A DNA stretch of 32,408 nt from Clostridium tetanomorphum (lineage in GTDB: Bacteria > Bacillota > Clostridia > Clostridiales > Clostridiaceae), in assembly GCF_017873215.1 (NCBI RefSeq), contig NZ_JAGGKA010000032.1, positions 1 through 32,408 on the forward strand, read 5' to 3'. The stretch's first letter is position 1. Every line of letters starts with the position of its first letter. The notes under the pieces are model-generated. The model was given only the letters and a program-made list of their open reading frames with translations, searched no databases and had not been told where the DNA came from. Positions 8,299-19,271 of this stretch are shown here, one piece after another. Made by a program: the position numbers and the translations under genes.

Positions 8299-10080
8299 CT
8301 AAAAAATTCCTGTTATTTTGAAAGTATTAAATATATCAATAATTTTTAATGCATATTCTACTACTTCGTTTAAATTACCACGTCTAGCTGCAAGTTCTAT
8401 TTTGAAAGCATTAATCTTTATTTCTTCTGCTCCTATTTCATTAGCTAAAATCTTGATTTTATTTGAAATAGATTCTATAAAAGATATTTGATTTTCCTTT
8501 AATGATTTTGATAACTCATAAATTAGATTTTCTAATTTTTTTATTAATAATATTTCATTATCACTTATTTTATAAGTTTCATTATTAAAAAATTCAACTT
8601 CTCCATTTTCATTCAGCCTTACACTTAAGTTAGGTAATTCATATAATCTATTATCTTTATTAACTACCCTATGAATAACTTTTAGCAATTCTTCCATGAT
8701 TACAGGTTTTGATACATATTCATCCATTCCATTTGATAAAAACTTTTCTTTATCTCCCTTTAATGCATAAGCTGTTAACGCTATTATTGGAATATGATTG
8801 CCATCTCCTTCTTTTTCCCTTATCTTCTTAGTAGCATCAATTCCATTCATCTCTGGCATATTAATATCCATTAAAATAACATCATATGCTTTTTGTTCAT
8901 ATGCTTTTAAAACCTCTAATCCATTATTTACTATGTCAACTTTATGTGTTTTTTCTTTAAGCATTTTAGAAATTACTAGTTGATTTATTTTATCATCTTC
9001 TGCTATCAATATATTCAATGCATTTGTATGATTTATACGTTGTGGTATTTCATCTTTTGTTTCACATAATTTTGTTGCTAATGGAAATTTTAAAGTAAAA
9101 TAAAAGCTACTTCCTTTTCCTTTTTTACTTGTGACTTCTAATTCGCCCTCCATCATTTCAACAAGCTTTTTACATATTGCAAGTCCTAATCCTGTTCCCC
9201 CTCTTTTTCTGGTAAAAGAGCTATCTAATTGTGTAAAACTCTCAAATAACTTATCTACATTCTCTGCATTAATTCCTATCCCTGTATCAGAAACCATAAA
9301 TTTAATAGATACATTTTCTTTATCTAAATTAACTTTTTTAATAGTTACCCAAATTTCACCTTTGTCTGTAAATTTAATAGCATTAACAATCAAATTATTA
9401 AGTATTTGTTGTAATCTTCCTGGATCACCAATAATATAATCAGGTATAGATGAATAAAAAGTATAATTTAATTCAAGTCCTTTACTTTCAGCATTATGTT
9501 TTTGAATTTTTATAATTTCTTCTATTAATTTTTTAATGTCAAAATTAACACTTTCTATTTTAAGTTTCCCTGCCTCCATTTTTGAAAAATCAAGTATATC
9601 ATTTATTATTCTTAAAAGTGAATTTACACAAGACTTAGCAGTCTCTAAATTTTCTCGTTGTTCACAATCTAAATTAGTTAGCAATGTTAAATCTACCATA
9701 CCTACAATACCATTAAGAGGAGTTCTTATTTCATGACTCATATTACTCAAAAATTCACTTTTAGCTTTATTAGCTAATTCCGCTTTTTCTTTAGCAGTCT
9801 TTAATTCATTTATAAAACTATTCCTTTCCGTTATGTCTGTTAATATTATTGCAAAATAGTTCTTTTCTGGACTGAATATTGATATATTATACCATTTGCC
9901 AGTTATAGGAGATAAAAATTCTGTTTCTAGTTTTATATTATTATTTAATGAAATCTCACCACATTTACTAATAACTTCTTTATAATAGTGATAATATTCA
10001 TTAAATATATAAGAAAAATTTTTACCTATTAAATTGTTTTTTTCTATATTAATCAGCTTTTCATATTCATAAACAAAGCT
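8299..10080 (-). pseudogene. C-terminal part of a frameshifted hybrid histidine kinase
   Basis: This is the catalytic half of a hybrid sensor kinase whose N-terminal half is read in another frame (10053-11321). The frame is open from 10080, with no stop down to 8299. It contains, in order: a PAS domain missing its start ([15 protein letters not shown] to ILTDITERN); HisKA with [10 protein letters not shown] (H-box); HATPase_c with [16 protein letters not shown] and [10 protein letters not shown]; a receiver domain with the phosphoacceptor in [11 protein letters not shown]; and a C-terminal helical domain that looks like Hpt. In that last domain Asn stands where the phosphoacceptor His is expected ([14 protein letters not shown]). 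An internal ATG at 9750 would begin right at the H-box and has no good ribosome binding site, so this half may not be made unless the ribosome shifts frame. Confidence 0.8.
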
Positions 10081-11321
10081 CTATACTTAGTATTTGTTTG
10101 TCTCATTACAGCTTCTGCATTTTTTCTTTCAGTAATATCATATATTAAGCCTATATAACCTGCAAAATTATTTTCCAAATCATAAAAAGGTATTCCTTCA
10201 TTTATTACATACCGATATTCTCCATCAACTCTTTTCATCCAATATTCACATTGAAATGGAATTCTTTTATTAAAAGCATTATTAATATCTTTTTTAAATT
10301 TTTCTACATAGTCAGTATGAATACTTTCTTCTATCCTTTTATCTATATCCTTACAACCCTCTGTACACATAAAATCTAACATACTTTGATTTACATAATC
10401 ATATTTATTTTCTACACTTAAACGCCAAATAGGGGCTGGAAAATGATTAAGTATATGTATACAATAATCTCTTGCTTCTATGGCACTTATCTCTTTCTTT
10501 TTTCTATCAGTTATATCCATAATTATAATTACTACACTTATATTATTGTTATTCATTATTGGATTAACACTTACTTTAAACCAATAAATAACCTTCTTAT
10601 TATTTATGATAAATTCATTGCATAATTCAATATCATTAGTTCCTTTATTAGATTGTAATGCCAAATTTATAGCTTTATTAAGTTTACAATTTTCACATGT
10701 TAAACTGTAACTACAAGATTTTTTACTTTCTATACTTCCTATACAGCTAAATGCATCTCCAAAAGTCTTTCCAATAACTTCTTCCCTATTCTTTTGAAAA
10801 ATCTTAAGTGCTGCACCATTAATCTTTTCTACATTCTTATATTTGTTTAAAATAAGCACTCCCACAGGCGCATTATTCAGAACACTCTTAAAATTTTTAT
10901 TTTCATTTAAATTTTTTATCTCAATATTCTTTATTCTTGTTATATTTCTAAATACAACAACAACGCCTTGCACAACTCCTTCATAATTCTTAATTGGGGA
11001 ACAACTTGCAGATATAAATAATCTTTGTCCATTTTTAATCAACAAAACAGAGTTTTTTTTGAGTCCTATAGGTTTTTCTAATCTTAAAACGCTTTCAATA
11101 GGATTTTGTTCTAATTTATCATCAATATCTAATATAGTAAATACTTCGTTAAATTTTTTGCCAAAAACATCTTTCCATTCCCATCCTGTAATCTTTTCAG
11201 TTGAATCATTTATAAATATTACATTAGCATCTAAATCGGTACAAATAACTCCATCACCTATACATGTTAAAGCGGAAATTATAATATCTTTGTCCATGAA
11301 AGTATTAAATACGTTTTCCAC
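10053..11321 (-). CDS. PAS-repeat sensor, N-terminal part of the split hybrid kinase
   Basis: 422 residues with three PAS domains (about 10-130, 145-275 and 285-400, the last ending [10 protein letters not shown]). PAS2 carries a four-Cys cluster ([10 protein letters not shown] and a preceding Cys) known from other clostridial PAS domains. No transmembrane segment is seen, so it is cytosolic. Translation begins at GTG 11321, 4 nt after the cheB stop, with AAAGGGG upstream, so it is coupled to cheB. The frame stops at 10053, just after [10 protein letters not shown], which is the usual beginning of a fourth PAS domain; the continuation lies in another frame (next gene). As it stands the product is a kinase-less PAS protein. 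Confidence 0.8.
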   Translation of the reverse strand: MENVFNTFMDKDIIISALTCIGDGVICTDLDANVIFINDSTEKITGWEWKDVFGKKFNEVFTILDIDDKLEQNPIESVLRLEKPIGLKKNSVLLIKNGQRLFISASCSPIKNYEGVVQGVVVVFRNITRIKNIEIKNLNENKNFKSVLNNAPVGVLILNKYKNVEKINGAALKIFQKNREEVIGKTFGDAFSCIGSIESKKSCSYSLTCENCKLNKAINLALQSNKGTNDIELCNEFIINNKKVIYWFKVSVNPIMNNNNISVVIIIMDITDRKKKEISAIEARDYCIHILNHFPAPIWRLSVENKYDYVNQSMLDFMCTEGCKDIDKRIEESIHTDYVEKFKKDINNAFNKRIPFQCEYWMKRVDGEYRYVINEGIPFYDLENNFAGYIGLIYDITERKNAEAVMRQTNTKYRALFMNMKS

Positions 11322-11325
11322 TAAA

Positions 11326-12372
11326 TTAACCCCTTTCTACATTTTTATTACCTAATATAGAATATATGGTATTAGAAATATTATCCAAAGAGACTTGTCT
11401 TTCTACTGCCCCTATATTAAATGCAACTTTAGGCATACCATATACAACTGATGAGGTTTCATCCTGTCCAATGGTTGTCGCTCCCTTTCTTCTCATCTCC
11501 AATAATCCCTTTGCCCCATCATATCCCATACCTGTAAGTATTATTCCTATAGCCTTATCTTTTGCTTCTTTAGCTACTGAATTAAACAATAAGTCTATAG
11601 ATGGACAATGTCCATTTACTTTATCTCCTTTAAAGCATTCAACTCTATATTTATTATTAACTTTCACTATTTTCATATGCTGATCCCCAGGTGCTACTAG
11701 CACTTTTCCAGTATCTAAATAGTCTCCTGATTTTGCCTCTTTAGCAGATAAATTAGTAAATTTATTTAATCTATCTGCAAACATTCTTGAAAAAATAGGT
11801 GGAATATGCTGGACAATAACTATTCCTGGCACATCAGGTGATAAGGATTTTAATACATTAAATATTGCTTCTGTTCCTCCTGTCGAAGCTCCAATAGCAA
11901 TAATGTCTTTATTTGAATTAAAAGACTTATGTTCTATTTTATTATTTAATTTTATAGACTTTTTAACTAAAATTTTTGCATTAGCAGCAATCTGTATTTT
12001 TTCTATAATTTCATGTATAAACTCTTTCACACCTTTTGCTTCTTCTACAGTTGGTTTTGTTATAAAATCTACAGCTCCTGCATTCATAGCATCAAATACT
12101 GCTTCACTTCTAGAGCTTATTACTAAAATTGGAATTGGATATTGAGGTAATAATCTTTTAATAAATTCAATACCATTCATCTTAGGCATTTGTACATCGC
12201 ATATTATTACATCTGGCTTAAAACTAATAATTTTGTCTCTTGCATCAAATGGATCTATTGCTGTTGCAACAACCTGTATACTAGGTTCTGACGATATTCC
12301 CATTTCTAAAATTTTTCTAAAAACTAAACTATCATCTACAATTAAAACTTTTATTTGTTTTGGCTTGTTCAT
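11326..12372 (-). CDS. cheB: Chemotaxis protein-glutamate methylesterase CheB
   Basis: 348 residues, standard length. The N-terminal receiver domain (residues 1 to about 120) has phosphoacceptor Asp59 in VIICDVQMPKMNG. A linker leads to the C-terminal methylesterase domain (about 155-345) with catalytic Ser163 (GASTGG), His189 (VQHIPP) and Asp285 (TGMGYDGA). It demethylates or deamidates receptor glutamates in response to CheA phosphorylation. It follows the mcp gene by 135 bp with a hairpin between, and is itself coupled to the PAS/kinase gene. No cheR is present in the cluster, which is unusual. Confidence 0.96.
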   Translation of the reverse strand: MNKPKQIKVLIVDDSLVFRKILEMGISSEPSIQVVATAIDPFDARDKIISFKPDVIICDVQMPKMNGIEFIKRLLPQYPIPILVISSRSEAVFDAMNAGAVDFITKPTVEEAKGVKEFIHEIIEKIQIAANAKILVKKSIKLNNKIEHKSFNSNKDIIAIGASTGGTEAIFNVLKSLSPDVPGIVIVQHIPPIFSRMFADRLNKFTNLSAKEAKSGDYLDTGKVLVAPGDQHMKIVKVNNKYRVECFKGDKVNGHCPSIDLLFNSVAKEAKDKAIGIILTGMGYDGAKGLLEMRRKGATTIGQDETSSVVYGMPKVAFNIGAVERQVSLDNISNTIYSILGNKNVERG

Positions 12373-12467
12373 ATCCCCTACTCCCCTCTATAAAAAGAAA
12401 ATATCATATATCTAAACTTTATAAAATTATTAAACTACATTAATAATTTCCACCTATTTATACATAA

Positions 12468-12492
12468 GAGAGAGTTTTTAACCAACTCTCTC
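12468..12492. repeat. Hairpin between mcp and cheB
   Basis: GAGAGAGTT (12468-12476) pairs perfectly with AACTCTCTC (12484-12492). On the transcribed minus strand only TTATG follows, not a real T-run, so it could be a leaky terminator or a processing site that lowers cheB relative to mcp. Confidence 0.5.
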
Positions 12493-12507
12493 CATAAAAT
12501 TTCTATA

Positions 12508-15015
12508 TTAATGGAATTCTTTACTTTCTAAATCAATTGTTAAATCAGTTGCCGCTGCTTCTAGCTCAACATCCTTCATTGATGAATTATTCTCTCTTCT
12601 TCTTTCTTTCATATTATCAAGTATCCTTAAAACTTCTGGATTTAAATCTTCAAGTCTATCATAAGAATTATTTATTTCCTTAAGTTTAAACTTAGCTACC
12701 ATATCTTTAAGAACTTCTGCCTGTCCTGAAAGTTCTTCACTGGCTGCAGCACTTTCTTCCGCTGTTGAAGAATTAGTTTGAACAACTTGTGATACTTGTT
12801 CTATTCCTTGATTAATTTGTTCAATTCCAGCCGCTTGTTCAGTTGAAGCAACAGCTATTTCGTTTATAATGTTAGCCACTTTTGCAACTCCATCTACAAT
12901 GCTATTCAATGCTTCTGCGGTTTCAGTAGCAATCTTTGTACCACCTTCCGTTTTCTTTATTGAACCTTCAATCATTGTGGTAGTTTCTTTTGCAGCATTA
13001 GCACTTCTTGCAGCAAGATTTCTTACTTCTTCTGCTACAACTGCAAAACCTTTTCCATGCTGCCCGGCTCTTGCCGCTTCTACTGCTGCATTAAGTGCAA
13101 GTATATTAGTTTGAAATGCAATTTCATCTATAACCTTAATTATTTTTGAAATATTTTTTGATGATTGGCTTATTTCTTCCATAGCTTGTACCATTTCTTT
13201 CATTTGACTATCACCTTTTATTGCATTTTCCTTTGCACTTTCAGCTAATTCGTTTGCATCATTAGCATTACTTGCATTTTGTTTTGTCTGCGATGATATT
13301 TCCTCGATAGATGCGGTAAGCTCTTGGATTGCACTTGCCTGTTCTGTTGCACCTTGTGAAAGTGCCTGTGCAGTATCAGAAACTTGTGATGATCCTGATG
13401 ATACTTCTTCAGCTGCTGAATTAATATCACGTAATACATCATTAAAAGACTTAATAATATTATTTAAAGAAATCTTTATATGATTAAAATCTCCTCTATA
13501 ATCCTTATTTATTGAAACATTAAGGTTTCCTTTGGCCATACTAGTCAATACACTAGATATTTCACTTATATATGCAGATAATATATTTATAGTTTCATTC
13601 ATTGCATTCTTTATCTTTGCATTATCTCCTTTATAATCTCCTTTTACACTTACTTGAAGATTTCCTTTTGACATTTCATATAATACTAATGATGTTTCTT
13701 GTATAGGTGCAATAATAGAATCTACTAATCCATTTAATCCTTTAATTAATATAGCCCAGTCTCCTTGGAAAGCTTCTGCATTAGCTCTCTCATTCAGTTT
13801 TCCTTCATTAGATGCAATTATAAGTTTATTTATTTCTAAGTTAACTTCCTTTATATTTTTTCTTAAAGCCTCTATATTATCATTAATAAAAGCTTTTTTC
13901 CCAGGAAATTTTTCAAGTTCAGCATTAAAATTTCCTTTTACAAATTGCGAAATACAAGCCATGGATTTTTTATTTAATTTTATATAGTCTTTTACCATGT
14001 CGTTTATACCTTTCGCCATTGTTCTATAGCTTCCTTGGAAATTCTCTTCTGAAACAAAAGCATCTATATTTCCTTCATCATGGCATTTTGACATATTATC
14101 CATTTCTATAATTAAATTACGCAAATTTTCAACTACTAACTTCATACTTTTTAATAATATATCCTTTTCTGATCTCACTGCTAATTCAATATTTAAATCA
14201 CCTATGGCTATTTTTTCTGCTGCTTCAGCTTGTTCCTTGATATTCTTAATCATTTCATCAAAAGAATTCATCAATTCTCCAATTTCATCATTAGTTTTAC
14301 CTTCTACATTTATATCTACTTCTCCAATAGCTATCTTTTTAGCTGCTTGTACTAATTTTTTGATTGGATTACTAATAATTCTTGATATATATAGACCTAA
14401 TATAATTGCTAAAGCAATTGTACCTATTATTATAATTATCATTGTAGATATAGCTGTTTCTGTACTTTTACTATTTTCTAAACTTTCTTTATTCCCTTCA
14501 TTTGTTTTTGATTCTAATAAATTATCTATAATATTAGATATATCTTCTGCCAGCTTAGTTCCTTCTCCTCTAAATATAACTAATGCCTCTTTCTCTTTGT
14601 TCAAAACAGCCATACTTATAACCTTTTCTCTTACTTGCTTATATTTATATAAATTATCTTTTAACTCATTTAATCTAGCTTTTCCCTCATCTGTCTGCAT
14701 TTTTTCTTCTATTTTAACTAAAAAACTATCTATTTTCTTATCATTTTCTTTTATTTCATTTAAATATTTTTCTCTATTACTGTTTTTATCTAGCATTATA
14801 TCCCTTACAGTATTTCTAGTATCATGAAATAATATACCTAATTTTCCGATATCTCCTTGAGATGCTCCATAATTAATAAACTGATTCGAATATTTATGAT
14901 CTATATTTCTTATATTTTTTATCCCTATATAACCTACCACTCCTGATAATATTGCTACTAATACAAAAGTAATTATTAGCTTTACACTTATCCTTAAGTT
15001 ATGAAACCATTTCAT
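12508..15015 (-). CDS. Methyl-accepting chemotaxis protein with a poly-HAMP array
   Basis: 835 residues. TM1 is about 12-31, a helical periplasmic-type ligand region about 35-188, TM2 about 191-210 and HAMP about 211-264. Six further HAMP-like units follow, each marked by an xxGxL/F core ([55 protein letters not shown]). The signalling domain occupies about 530-775, with the conserved hairpin tip [22 protein letters not shown]-terminal tail of about 60 residues follows. An earlier in-frame ATG at 15057 overlaps cheW; AAGGAGGG lies just before ATG 15015, so that start is used. It is the only receptor gene in the operon and presumably signals through the adjacent CheW and CheA. Confidence 0.92.
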   Translation of the reverse strand: MKWFHNLRISVKLIITFVLVAILSGVVGYIGIKNIRNIDHKYSNQFINYGASQGDIGKLGILFHDTRNTVRDIMLDKNSNREKYLNEIKENDKKIDSFLVKIEEKMQTDEGKARLNELKDNLYKYKQVREKVISMAVLNKEKEALVIFRGEGTKLAEDISNIIDNLLESKTNEGNKESLENSKSTETAISTMIIIIIGTIALAIILGLYISRIISNPIKKLVQAAKKIAIGEVDINVEGKTNDEIGELMNSFDEMIKNIKEQAEAAEKIAIGDLNIELAVRSEKDILLKSMKLVVENLRNLIIEMDNMSKCHDEGNIDAFVSEENFQGSYRTMAKGINDMVKDYIKLNKKSMACISQFVKGNFNAELEKFPGKKAFINDNIEALRKNIKEVNLEINKLIIASNEGKLNERANAEAFQGDWAILIKGLNGLVDSIIAPIQETSLVLYEMSKGNLQVSVKGDYKGDNAKIKNAMNETINILSAYISEISSVLTSMAKGNLNVSINKDYRGDFNHIKISLNNIIKSFNDVLRDINSAAEEVSSGSSQVSDTAQALSQGATEQASAIQELTASIEEISSQTKQNASNANDANELAESAKENAIKGDSQMKEMVQAMEEISQSSKNISKIIKVIDEIAFQTNILALNAAVEAARAGQHGKGFAVVAEEVRNLAARSANAAKETTTMIEGSIKKTEGGTKIATETAEALNSIVDGVAKVANIINEIAVASTEQAAGIEQINQGIEQVSQVVQTNSSTAEESAAASEELSGQAEVLKDMVAKFKLKEINNSYDRLEDLNPEVLRILDNMKERRRENNSSMKDVELEAAATDLTIDLESKEFH

Positions 15016-15028
15016 TATAATACCCTCC

Positions 15029-15520
15029 TTATATATTTGATAACATTTCAGCCTCATTGATATTTAGCAATTTATCACAATCAAGTATTAACTTAACATC
15101 ATTTTCTACTTTTCCAATACCTTTTATATATTTATTGCTAAATCCTTTTAGAGTTTCTGGAGGTTTAATAATATTTTCTTCTGATATAGTTAGTACTTCT
15201 GATACACTATCAACTATAACCCCTACTGTTACATTCTTTATATCAACAACGATTACACAGGTTCTGTCATTATACTCTCTAAAAGGTTTTTTAAATCTAA
15301 TTCTTATATCCATTACAGGAATTATGTTTCCTCGAAGATTTATTATGCCTCTAATGTAATCTGGTAACTCTGGTACTTCTGTAATAGTTTGAATTCTTAT
15401 AATTTCTGTAACATATTTTATTTCCAATGCATAAGATTCATATTCTAATGAAAACGTAAGAAATTTTCCTTTTTGGGTATCTTCTTCTTCATATGAAATT
15501 GTTTCAGCATCTCCTCTCAT
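15029..15520 (-). CDS. cheW: Chemotaxis coupling protein CheW
   Basis: 163 residues, a single CheW domain (about 17-155) with typical elements [37 protein letters not shown] and DSVSEVLTI. It links the receptor to CheA. A short charged N-terminal tail precedes the domain. The start ATG follows AAGGAGAT. It sits between cheA (49 bp upstream) and the receptor gene, whose ribosome binding site overlaps its end. Confidence 0.95.
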   Translation of the reverse strand: MRGDAETISYEEEDTQKGKFLTFSLEYESYALEIKYVTEIIRIQTITEVPELPDYIRGIINLRGNIIPVMDIRIRFKKPFREYNDRTCVIVVDIKNVTVGVIVDSVSEVLTISEENIIKPPETLKGFSNKYIKGIGKVENDVKLILDCDKLLNINEAEMLSNI

Positions 15521-15568
15521 AACTTATCTCCTTTCTATATTATTTGTAAGTTTTTCCTGTGTTTAATA

Positions 15569-17635
15569 TCAATTGTTCATTAAATCATTAATATCAAAAA
15601 TTAAACTTATGCTTCCATCTCCTAATAAGGTGCATCCTGCTATACCTTTTATTTTCTTTATATTCTTTATATAAGCTGGCAATTCTTTTACCACCACTTG
15701 TTGTTCTCCTAAAAGTTCGTCTGCAAATATACATAAAAATTTTTCATTATTTTCAACCATTATAATTATTCCATCCTGCATATTCGTTATATCTGTTTTA
15801 ACATTATAAAATTGGTAAAGCCTTAATATAGGATAACATTCTCCTCTTATCATAATCATTTCGTTACCATCTATATCTTTTATAATATCTTTTTCCCTTG
15901 CCCTAAATGATTCTCTTATAGATATAGTAGGTATAGTATATCTTGAATTTCCAACCTTTATATTCATCCCATCTATTATTGCTAAACTCAAAGGTATCTT
16001 CATTGTTATAGTAGTACCTACATTGACTGAACTATCAACTAATATAGATCCTCCAATAGCTTCTATATTTTTTGTCACTACATCCATACCTACTCCTCTT
16101 CCAGAAAATTCTGTAACATTCTCTTTAGTTGAAAACCCTGGAAGAAAGATAAGTGAATATATTTCCTTATCAGTCATTTCCTCTTCTGGCTTTTTAATTG
16201 CTCCATGTTCTTTTGCTTTTGTTAGTATTTTTGACTTATCTAATCCTCTACCATCATCTTTGACTATAATAAATACCTCACTACCTTCCGTGTGAGCTTC
16301 CAATGTAATTGTTCCCCATTCCGTTTTTCCCTTTTCAATTCTCTCTTCCTTGCTTTCAATTCCATGATCTATAGAATTTTTTACAATATGCATTAATGGA
16401 TCAGATATATGTTCTATAACATTTTTATCAACTTCTGTATCCTCTCCTATAATGTTCAATTTAACGTCCTTTCCTAATTTTTTATTCATATCTCTAACTA
16501 TTCTGTTCATTTTCATAAAGGTAGGCTCAAGAGGTACCATTCTTATAGACATTACCATATTTTGAGTTTCATTTATAATTTTTCTTAACCGTCTTGCAGA
16601 TTTTAAAAAATTATCCAAATGAACATCCTTTAAATCTGGATTTTGTGTTACCATAGCTTCTGTTATTACAAGTTCACCTATCAAATCCATCAATTTATCT
16701 AATTTTCTGACACTAACACTTATAATACTTTGATGTGATGAAGAACTACTACGTATTTCATTATCATTTTGCGTCTTTTTATTATCAATAGTTGGAACTA
16801 TAACATTATTATCAACAACTTTTTTTTCTTTTTCAAAAGTACTTAACTCTTTTCCATTTTCCAATAAAGTAAGCTGAAAACTTTCTAAAAAGAAAACTTT
16901 TTGGAAAAATTCACACATTTCCTCATATGTTTTATTTGCTTTAAAATATATAACAAACCCATCTTTCTTAATTACTTCTGCACTATCATTATTATCAGTA
17001 ATATCTTCCGGTAAATAACTATATTCCTCTGTGATATCTTTAAGATTATGTATAATAGAAAACGCTCTTATATTTTCCATTTCACAATCCTTTTCAAAAT
17101 ATATAACTACTTTATAGCTATTTTCGTAATATTGCTGTTCAGTTTTGCTTGAGCTAATATAATATTGTTGTTTAGGTTCAAAATTTGTTTTTAATTTCTC
17201 ACTATGGTCATTTATATTTCCCATAGTTTCCTTTAATGCTTTAAGATGATTTTTTAATTTAGATATAATAATAGATGCATCACCATCAACTTCATCATTA
17301 TTTTTTATTTTTTCTAGTTCTATTTTTATAAAATCCACACCTTCTAATACTAAATCATTTATATCAGAATAGTTTACGTTATCCGGTTTATTTTCCCTTA
17401 ATACATAAAATATATCTTCTGTAGAATGAGCTATAGATGATATATTATTAAAAAGCATCATAGCAGCCGAACTTTTAATAGTGTGCATTATTCTAAATAT
17501 TTCATTTATAGTATCATCTGAATATGTATTTGATTCTTCACATTTAATTAAAGATTGTTCAAGTTGTTCAAGCTGTTGAGATGTTTCATAGACAAATAAT
17601 TCTAACATAGGATCATTTGTATAATCTGATGTCAA
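15569..17635 (-). CDS. cheA: Chemotaxis histidine kinase CheA
   Basis: About 688 residues. The P1/Hpt domain (1 to about 115) has the phosphoacceptor His at about residue 51 in RIMHTIKSSA. It is followed by a divergent P2 CheY/CheB-binding domain (about 170-265), a P3 dimerisation segment (VRKLDKLMDLIGELVITEA), an HATPase P4 domain (HIVKNSIDHGIE, DDGRGLD, SGRGVGMDVV) and a P5 CheW-like domain to the C-terminus. Start choice: GTG at 17644 lies 1 nt after AGGGG, too close, while TTG at 17635 is 8 nt after the AGGGGG core, so TTG is preferred. It is the first gene of the chemosensory operon. No sigma-D-type promoter is seen upstream. Confidence 0.94.
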   Translation of the reverse strand: MTSDYTNDPMLELFVYETSQQLEQLEQSLIKCEESNTYSDDTINEIFRIMHTIKSSAAMMLFNNISSIAHSTEDIFYVLRENKPDNVNYSDINDLVLEGVDFIKIELEKIKNNDEVDGDASIIISKLKNHLKALKETMGNINDHSEKLKTNFEPKQQYYISSSKTEQQYYENSYKVVIYFEKDCEMENIRAFSIIHNLKDITEEYSYLPEDITDNNDSAEVIKKDGFVIYFKANKTYEEMCEFFQKVFFLESFQLTLLENGKELSTFEKEKKVVDNNVIVPTIDNKKTQNDNEIRSSSSSHQSIISVSVRKLDKLMDLIGELVITEAMVTQNPDLKDVHLDNFLKSARRLRKIINETQNMVMSIRMVPLEPTFMKMNRIVRDMNKKLGKDVKLNIIGEDTEVDKNVIEHISDPLMHIVKNSIDHGIESKEERIEKGKTEWGTITLEAHTEGSEVFIIVKDDGRGLDKSKILTKAKEHGAIKKPEEEMTDKEIYSLIFLPGFSTKENVTEFSGRGVGMDVVTKNIEAIGGSILVDSSVNVGTTITMKIPLSLAIIDGMNIKVGNSRYTIPTISIRESFRAREKDIIKDIDGNEMIMIRGECYPILRLYQFYNVKTDITNMQDGIIIMVENNEKFLCIFADELLGEQQVVVKELPAYIKNIKKIKGIAGCTLLGDGSISLIFDINDLMNN

Positions 17636-17644
17636 TTTAATCAC

Positions 17645-18009
17645 CCCCTATAAAGTGGTATCTTATATCATAATTTTAAAAAAATTACATATGCCCCTGT
17701 TTTCTATTAAATTACTTTTTGCACATTCTTTTAAGTATAGTTGTAATATCAAATCTTCATAAATTAAGAAAACTGCAGCCACTATAGGATAATTTTTATA
17801 GTATTATTTATAGCTTAATATCTATTAACTAAGAGTTGAATAATGTTTGCAACATATTATGAGAAATGATTTGAAACAGCACTCATAACTTCTGATTTAC
17901 TTTTGAAATGTTTAAATAAAATTTACTTAGGCTATAATATTATTTTAAAATTTTTTTCATTTATTGTCAATATTTAATATTAATTGAAATATAATTCCAA
18001 TAAACATTG
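17645..18009. other. Intergenic region upstream of cheA, no gene seen
   Basis: This AT-rich stretch of 365 bp lies between the chemosensory operon start and the arg terminator. It must hold the operon promoter, but no strong sigma-A or flagellar-type promoter stands out. Both strands are rich in stops. Confidence 0.5.
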
Positions 18010-18044
18010 CAAAAATAGCGGCTTTGATTTTTCAAAACCGCTAT
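18010..18044 (-). terminator. Terminator of the argBD operon
   Basis: On the minus strand ATAGCGGTTTTGA and TCAAAGCCGCTAT form a 13-bp stem with one G-T pair and a 4-nt loop, followed by TTTTTG. It lies about 58 bp past the argD stop. Confidence 0.88.
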
Positions 18045-18101
18045 CTTAGTAGTTTAATTTATTGTTTATAAAATTACCATATTTTCTTCTAGAATATATG
18101 A

Positions 18102-19271
18102 TCAACAAAATTTCAATAAGACCTTTTCTAAAATATTTAAAGCTGTATTAATTTCATCTATAGTTACATTAAGTGGAGGAATAAATCTTACAACATCTTT
18201 GCCTGCACATACAAGAAGCAGTCCTTCCTTAAAGCATTCATCTACAAAGGCTTTTGAATCTATTTTCATAACAATTCCAATTAATAGACCCATCCCTCTA
18301 ATTTCATCTATTACTAAATATTTATCTTTTAATTTGTTAAGCTTGTCAAAAATATAATTACTTTTTTCCTCCACAGAATCAATTACTCCACCCTCTAATA
18401 ACTCTGTCAATACAGCACATGAAACTGCACAAGCTAATGGATTTCCACCAAATGTTGTACCATGATCTCCTGGAACAAAAGCAGAACAACTTCTTGAATT
18501 CGCAATAATAGCTCCAATAGGAAAACCCCCTCCAAGAGCTTTAGCCATACATACCACATCTGGAATTACACCAAATTTTTTATATGCAAAAAGACTTCCT
18601 GTTCTTCCTATTCCACATTGAACTTCATCAAATATTAAAAGTGCATTATATTTATCACAAAGTTCTCTAACTTTTTTTAAATAATTAGTATCAGCAAGAA
18701 TTACTCCACCTTCTCCTTGTATTGGTTCTAGTATTACTCCACAAACATTATCATTAAATATACTTTCAATATCTTTAATATCATTAAAATTTACTGAATG
18801 TACTCCTCCCATTATAGGTTTAAAGTTTTCCTTATATTTTTGTTGTCCAGTTACAGATAAAGCACCTATTGTTCTTCCATGAAAAGAGTTATTCATATAT
18901 ATTACTTTATTCTTTTCATTTGTTCCATTAAGTTTTCCATATTTTCTTGCAAGTTTCAATGCCGCTTCTACAGCTTCAGTTCCACTATTACAGAAAAACG
19001 CCTGTTTATGATCACTATTTTTACAAAGTATTTCTGCTAACTTTATAGCATTTGAATTCCAATAATAGTTTGATATATGCATTAATTTATTACTCTGCTT
19101 TGATAAAGCGTCCACAATAACAGAATTTGAATGTCCAAGACAATTAGTAGCAATTCCTGCTACAAAATCTAAATATTCCTTTCCGTTTATGTCATATAGT
19201 TTTGTTCCTACTCCTTTTTCGAAACTTACATCATACCTTCCATAAGTATTCATTAAATTAATTTTTGTCAT
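18102..19271 (-). CDS. argD: Acetylornithine aminotransferase
   Basis: 389-residue PLP enzyme of class III aminotransferases. It converts N-acetylglutamate semialdehyde to N-acetylornithine. Visible signatures: FCNSGTEAVEAALKLARK (PLP phosphate site), NSFHGRTIGALSVTGQ, LIFDEVQCGIGRTG with Asp215 contacting the PLP ring, and the Schiff-base Lys244 in MAKALGGGFPIGA. Length and motifs fit ArgD. Related ornithine or succinylornithine transaminases are less likely given the neighbours. Its start overlaps the end of argB by 14 bp, indicating translational coupling. Confidence 0.95.
   Translation of the reverse strand: MTKINLMNTYGRYDVSFEKGVGTKLYDINGKEYLDFVAGIATNCLGHSNSVIVDALSKQSNKLMHISNYYWNSNAIKLAEILCKNSDHKQAFFCNSGTEAVEAALKLARKYGKLNGTNEKNKVIYMNNSFHGRTIGALSVTGQQKYKENFKPIMGGVHSVNFNDIKDIESIFNDNVCGVILEPIQGEGGVILADTNYLKKVRELCDKYNALLIFDEVQCGIGRTGSLFAYKKFGVIPDVVCMAKALGGGFPIGAIIANSRSCSAFVPGDHGTTFGGNPLACAVSCAVLTELLEGGVIDSVEEKSNYIFDKLNKLKDKYLVIDEIRGMGLLIGIVMKIDSKAFVDECFKEGLLLVCAGKDVVRFIPPLNVTIDEINTALNILEKVLLKFC

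Noticed and set aside
14204-14827. A 207-codon plus-strand open frame opposite the receptor gene
   Set aside because: It is the mirror of a clear MCP coding region, with hydrophobic low-complexity translation and no ribosome binding site.
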